From Lepeophtheirus salmonis (Eukaryota; Arthropoda; Copepoda; Siphonostomatoida; Caligidae): a DNA stretch of 64,000 nucleotides. Below the pieces are notes generated by a model. The model did no database searches. It had not been told where the DNA came from and saw only the letters and a list, made by a program, of their open reading frames with translations. Location of the stretch: the NCBI RefSeq assembly GCF_016086655.4, contig NC_052133.2, forward strand, positions 47,670,383 to 47,734,382. Direction: 5' to 3'. A program made the translations under genes and the position numbers. Shown one piece after another: positions 60,304-64,000 of this stretch. Every line of letters begins with the position of its first letter. Within the stretch, counting starts at the first letter, position 1.

Positions 60304-63300
60304 CAGGGATGTCCAACTTTTTAATATGTATAATGGGCCATATTGCCACTTGAAAAATTAAATTTCATGAAAAATGGCTTCATAAAACTAAACTATTAAA
60401 TAAATATTTATTTCAAATTTAGGCAAAATAAAAAAAAAGGCAAAATCTAATTTTTCAATACAAAACTGCTTTAAAAAAAGGTCAATCTGGGAATTCTTTT
60501 CAGGGGTGTCCGTAAAAATATTTTTTTGGGAGGCTTGGTTATTTTAAATTTAAATTTTTGCTCCAATGCATAATTTGATCGAATTACCTTTTTTTTAGAA
60601 AAAAACATTTTTCTCTCTGTTTTTTATTAATTTTTTTTTACACCAGAAGGATCATTTTTTAAAAATTCCTTTATTTGGGGGGAAGTATTTGTCAATGTTA
60701 GTACGTATTATGCACGTTCTATGTGTTTTGAGGAAATTAAGACAATTTTGCTTAAAAATAATACTAGAAGGGAGAATTTAATAGTGGGCCGCACTTGAAC
60801 ATTAAGCAGGCTGTATTGTGGCCAATAGGCCTGGTTGTAGAACATAATGCCTTGGGGTGCATCTGATATTACAGGGGGTGTACCAGTACTATACTAATAC
60901 CTGCAACCCAGCTTTAGATCAGATTTTGTTTGTTTACACACAGGCACCATACCATAGACAAGCACTTCTACGTAGTTCTACTAACATGTTGGGACAACCA
61001 ACCAATTACTGAGCTTAAAAGATGATATCATATCATGTCTTGTGATGTGGAAAATATTTCAGCAGCAATATTAGGTTATTCATATCTTAGATAGCTTTGA
61101 ATATGAGATAGGTTTTTGATAAAAAAAAAGAACATAAGTCTACACTAAAAAAAACAAAAAAAGATGTGACTGCAATTTAAAAATAACGTTTATTTTTTAT
61201 TAATAGGGGCAGGATATTTGATATAACAAATAATTGTACAATGACACTTAAAAATAAAACAGATTTTATTTGAACAAGGAAAGGACACTTTCAAACTTTG
61301 AACTTTATCCAAAAAGTAATCAGTATAATTCTTAAAGTTTACGTAACAGTAAATAAAAATAATAAAAATAAATATGGGTTCTTATGAACATAATACATTT
61401 AATACATTAATAAAATGAGCTGTTGTTGACATATATATAAACAAACAAATTTAGAATGTCATTCAAATTGTAACCACTACCAGTATCTAGACATCAAGCT
61501 ATCAGCAGATATTTTCTCAAGCTGTCCCAGGTTCCAAGACAGGGTACACTAGATCCACCAGGGGCACAGGATCCTTCTTGGACAGTCAAAGGTTATGGAC
61601 ATAAGTTGTACATTATTATATTTAATACAAACGATATATTCCCCCTCAGAAGACAGCCTCCTTGAAGTTGTGCTGAATCTTCTAAGCAACATATCTTTCC
61701 ACTCTCCAGTTAACTTCTTGGTGATGTCCTTCTCCACAGTAATCTGGATGAGGCAGGCTTTTTCTTTTGTGGAGCATGCTCCTTCTGTGTTCACTGAACA
61801 CATTTTTGAGAGTTGAAAAATAATTTTCACATATTGCAGTTGATGCACCAAAGGTAAGACTCAGCTTGAGGGTTTTTAGATTAGTAGGCATGGTTGCTAT
61901 AGGCTCACAGTATCGTATCTAAATGTCCTTTGTAATCCAGTTTTCATATGATTTTGCCAATTCATGCTGCAGAAACTAATGTGCTACAGCAAACTCAGCT
62001 TCCTTAATCTTTGTGTCTGTTAGGTCAAGCAGTGGTCTCAATTTGTTTGTGTTGAATAAATTTTCACTCCCTGGGTTTAAGGTGCACAGAGCCTGCACCA
62101 ATTGGTTGTTTTTACGCTGAATCTTGCTTTAATCTCTCTTACTACAGCATCCAGAGTCTTTTACACCCAGCCCTCTTTTCTGCTTTCTCTTGACGGTGCC
62201 CAACTGTGGTGTCCACCACATAGTCTCTCAAGTGGCTCAAATTTCTTGGTCATTTCTTTGGGGATGCTGCTGCAGGAGGTTCTGTATGGTCTGTCTTGAG
62301 AGAATTTCTCCCAAATTGTGTCAAACGGTGTATCACATCTCAGCATCTCAACATATGCCAAGGCACTTTGGACCAGTCTGACACCAGTGTAGAGGTCTGT
62401 GGATTTGGCTTGGAGTGCAGTGTTGGGAAGATCAAGGGAACTCAATATTTGATGTATCATGCAGGCTATGAACAGGAAGTGGGGCTGGGCAATGGCCTTC
62501 AAAAGCCCTGTGGCCTCCATTCGTATCTCTACTGCACTGGTTTGGGTGCTTTCAATCCCACGAAGCAAGTGGGCAATGTTATCAATTGATTTCAGGCGGC
62601 CTGTCCAGCGTTGCTTAAATAACCTCTTTAACTTCTCTTCCGTGTACATTGCAGCCCCTATAGGTTTCTTGAAGTACTTGTAGAGTGAGGTGCAAACTCT
62701 CAAAAAAGTTTTCCATTGCAAAATCAGAATACAAGGCCTGCACCACAACCAAATGCAACTGATGATTAAAGCAGTGTACATATGGTTCCTCTCTCTCAGC
62801 AATTCCTCCTGCACGATTTTCTGCATCCCTCCGTGTACTCCAGACATGACACTTGTCCCATCGTAACACTGACTGAGCACTTTTGCTGTATTTACTCTCT
62901 CAGCTGTGCCAAAACCAGCTGAGTCAGATACTTGGCATCACATTGTTTGGTAGTGTTCCTCGTGTCCACGTAGCGTATATTTTTGCAGCAAGGGGGATCT
63001 TTGGTGCCATCAACCTTTAATGTGTACCATGCCTCTCCTATATCCTTCACTATTTCCTCTGTGATGATTGAACTCATGATTTCAATAATTTCATTTGTGT
63101 GTGATGTGTATGTGGCATTCGCAGGGACAGTACTAAAAATCCTAGTAAGGTCCTTCTTCTTTTGAAGGGTGTAGTCCATAAATGCAAGTAAAATGCCATT
63201 GCCAACCTCACTTCTAGCATCCAAAAAAAGTGGATGCTCATATCTCAACGGTATCTAATGGAAATTGTCACAAGTTTCATTACAATTTTTCTTGTGAGCA

Positions 63301-63455
63301 AGTATTTTATTATTTTTATCATATTTATAAAAAAAAAATCGTTTTTTATTATATTAATTTTTTTTCGGTTGAGGGTGTAAGCAATTTCTTTGGGTTCAAT
63401 GCTCCCCTGTAGAATCGGGCCTGGCACCCAGAGGGCCACGGGCTGGACATCTCTA
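60304..63455 (-). mobile_element. hAT transposon with intact ends and 8-bp target duplication
   Basis: The left end CAGGGATGTCCA and the right end (reverse complement TAGAGATGTCCA) are short inverted repeats. The flanks are CTTTAAAT (60,296-60,303) and CTTCAAAT (63,456-63,463), an 8-bp duplication with one mismatch, as expected for hAT. The 3,152-bp interior carries a minus-strand hAT transposase. At about 60,500 a CAGGGGTGTCCG... low-complexity block marks a nested CAGGGG-type insertion. Subterminal GGGCCGCACTTGA-like sequence is typical of the superfamily. Confidence 0.88.
61549..63248 (-). pseudogene. hAT transposase (DUF4371 plus hATC), frame-broken
   Basis: Three minus-strand pieces follow each other. 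63,248-62,892 reads RYEHPLFLDARSEVGNGILL and YTSHTNEIIEIMSSIITEEI (DUF4371 start, as in ZMYM/P52rIPK-like hAT proteins). 62,880-62,161 starts MLSQCYDGTSVMSGVHGGMQ (the CYDGxxVMSG core motif) with GYDG-type continuation to about 62,160. 61,891-61,549 carries LTFGASTAICENYFSTLKNV and SEHRRSMLHKRK (hATC dimerisation region). At least two frame changes separate them, so the gene is dead, but similarity is strong enough to order all domains. Confidence 0.85.
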
Positions 63456-63820
63456 CTTCAAATAATGGAATTCTATAGACCTGGAATAATCACGCATGTA
63501 CATGACTTCAAAGAAGGGAAATAAAAGAAAACAAGCTACGCTGCATGCCCCATTATTCCGTGTGTCTATAATTCCACGCTATAAATGTACCCTTATATCG
63601 GTCAGTGAAAACCAGTACACAAGAAAAAGAAAAGAGGCACAAACTTCCTTACGTAATGATTAATATTCTTTTTCTTCTTCAAAACATTCTTGTAATTGTC
63701 GGTTACCATGTTGATTTTCGGTTTCTTTTTTAACCTCCCAGTTGTACGAGGGATATTCATCCCTCACTATAAGTTAGAACCGACGTTTGAGGTCACCTAA
63801 TTTGATTTTTTAAACACAAT
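63456..63820. other. Short intergenic stretch
   Basis: No gene or repeat was recognised. Confidence 0.4.
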
Positions 63821-64000
63821 CTATTTCTTCGAAATAATACAAATACAATCGTTTGACATTACAAAATTTCTCCGTTTAAATTTTCTAAAGTTGAATCCTG
63901 TAGGGATTCGTGCTGGAAGCATACTACTGAACGGATTTGCTTGAGGTTCCATAATGATATTGAGTTCTTCTTCCCAGAGTTCCTCAATTTTTTCAAGGTT
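63821..64000 (-). CDS. Partial open frame running off the window edge
   Basis: From the right edge, the minus strand is open for 59 codons to TAG at 63,821. It reads NLEKIEELWEEELNIIMEPQ, ANPFSSMLPARIPTGFNFRK and then FKRRNFVMSNDCICIISKK. The first 45 residues look coding (charged and balanced). The end is AT-rich and may instead be intron after a GTAATG donor following RRNF. I do not recognise the family. It would be the 3' part, or an internal exon, of a gene beyond the window. Confidence 0.4.
   Translation of the reverse strand, partial: NLEKIEELWEEELNIIMEPQANPFSSMLPARIPTGFNFRKFKRRNFVMSNDCICIISKK

Noticed and set aside
1..64000. CRISPR arrays, bacterial operons, ribosome binding sites
   Set aside because: Introns, gene families and transposons show eukaryotic nuclear DNA; no direct-repeat/spacer arrays were seen.

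Overview
The window looks like the nuclear genome of an arthropod, most likely a copepod such as a sea louse (Lepeophtheirus/Caligus type). Evidence for this: the DNA is very AT-rich, the genes have short GT-AG introns of about 55-120 nt, the encoded proteins are animal-type (dynactin p62, TBCB, a Brat-like NHL propeller), and there are many decayed mariner-family transposons of types I associate with sea-louse genomes. The taxon is an inference; nothing in the window proves it.

Layout. Bases 1-31,200 hold no host gene I can support. They are a graveyard of mobile DNA: several mariner-type transposase remnants (about 2.0, 3.2, 5.1-6.3, 7.5, 10.5, 12.6-13.2, 18.5-19.2, 23.4-24.2, 25.8-26.1, 27.0-28.0 and 29.7-30.3 kb), a LINE reverse-transcriptase tail (7.8-8.8 kb), a KRBA2/Ginger-type integrase relic (14.4-15.8 kb), non-autonomous Helitrons (22.3, 25.4, 28.9 kb), a MITE nested in one of the Helitrons, a 110-bp tandem repeat and several dispersed repeat families.

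Bases 31.2-56.4 kb form a gene island. On the minus strand are an FHA-domain senataxin-like helicase (six exons, 1,502 aa by my model), tubulin-folding cofactor B (two exons, 249 aa), dynactin subunit 4 (three exons, 505 aa) and, further on, NOP56 (four exons, 505 aa). On the plus strand are eIF6 (two exons, 246 aa), a NIMA-related kinase (two exons, 316 aa), a Brat-like NHL propeller protein (three exons, 330 aa from the first Met) and ribosomal protein S19 (two exons, 141 aa). I derived exon boundaries by hand from splice sites, reading phase and protein family continuity. All the models stay in frame. A full-length mariner ORF with a mutated catalytic aspartate lies between NOP56 and the kinase.

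Bases 56.4-60.3 kb appear empty. Bases 60,304-63,455 are a complete but decayed hAT transposon with matching ends and an 8-bp target duplication. The last 180 bases hold an open frame running off the window edge.

Functional themes: eIF6, NOP56 and RPS19 all serve ribosome production. TBCB and DCTN4 serve microtubules and transport. They sit close together but show no sign of operon organisation. The most novel-looking item is the helicase gene: an FHA phospho-reader and a repeated SUMO-site/SUMO-interaction-like linker joined to a senataxin-type R-loop helicase core.
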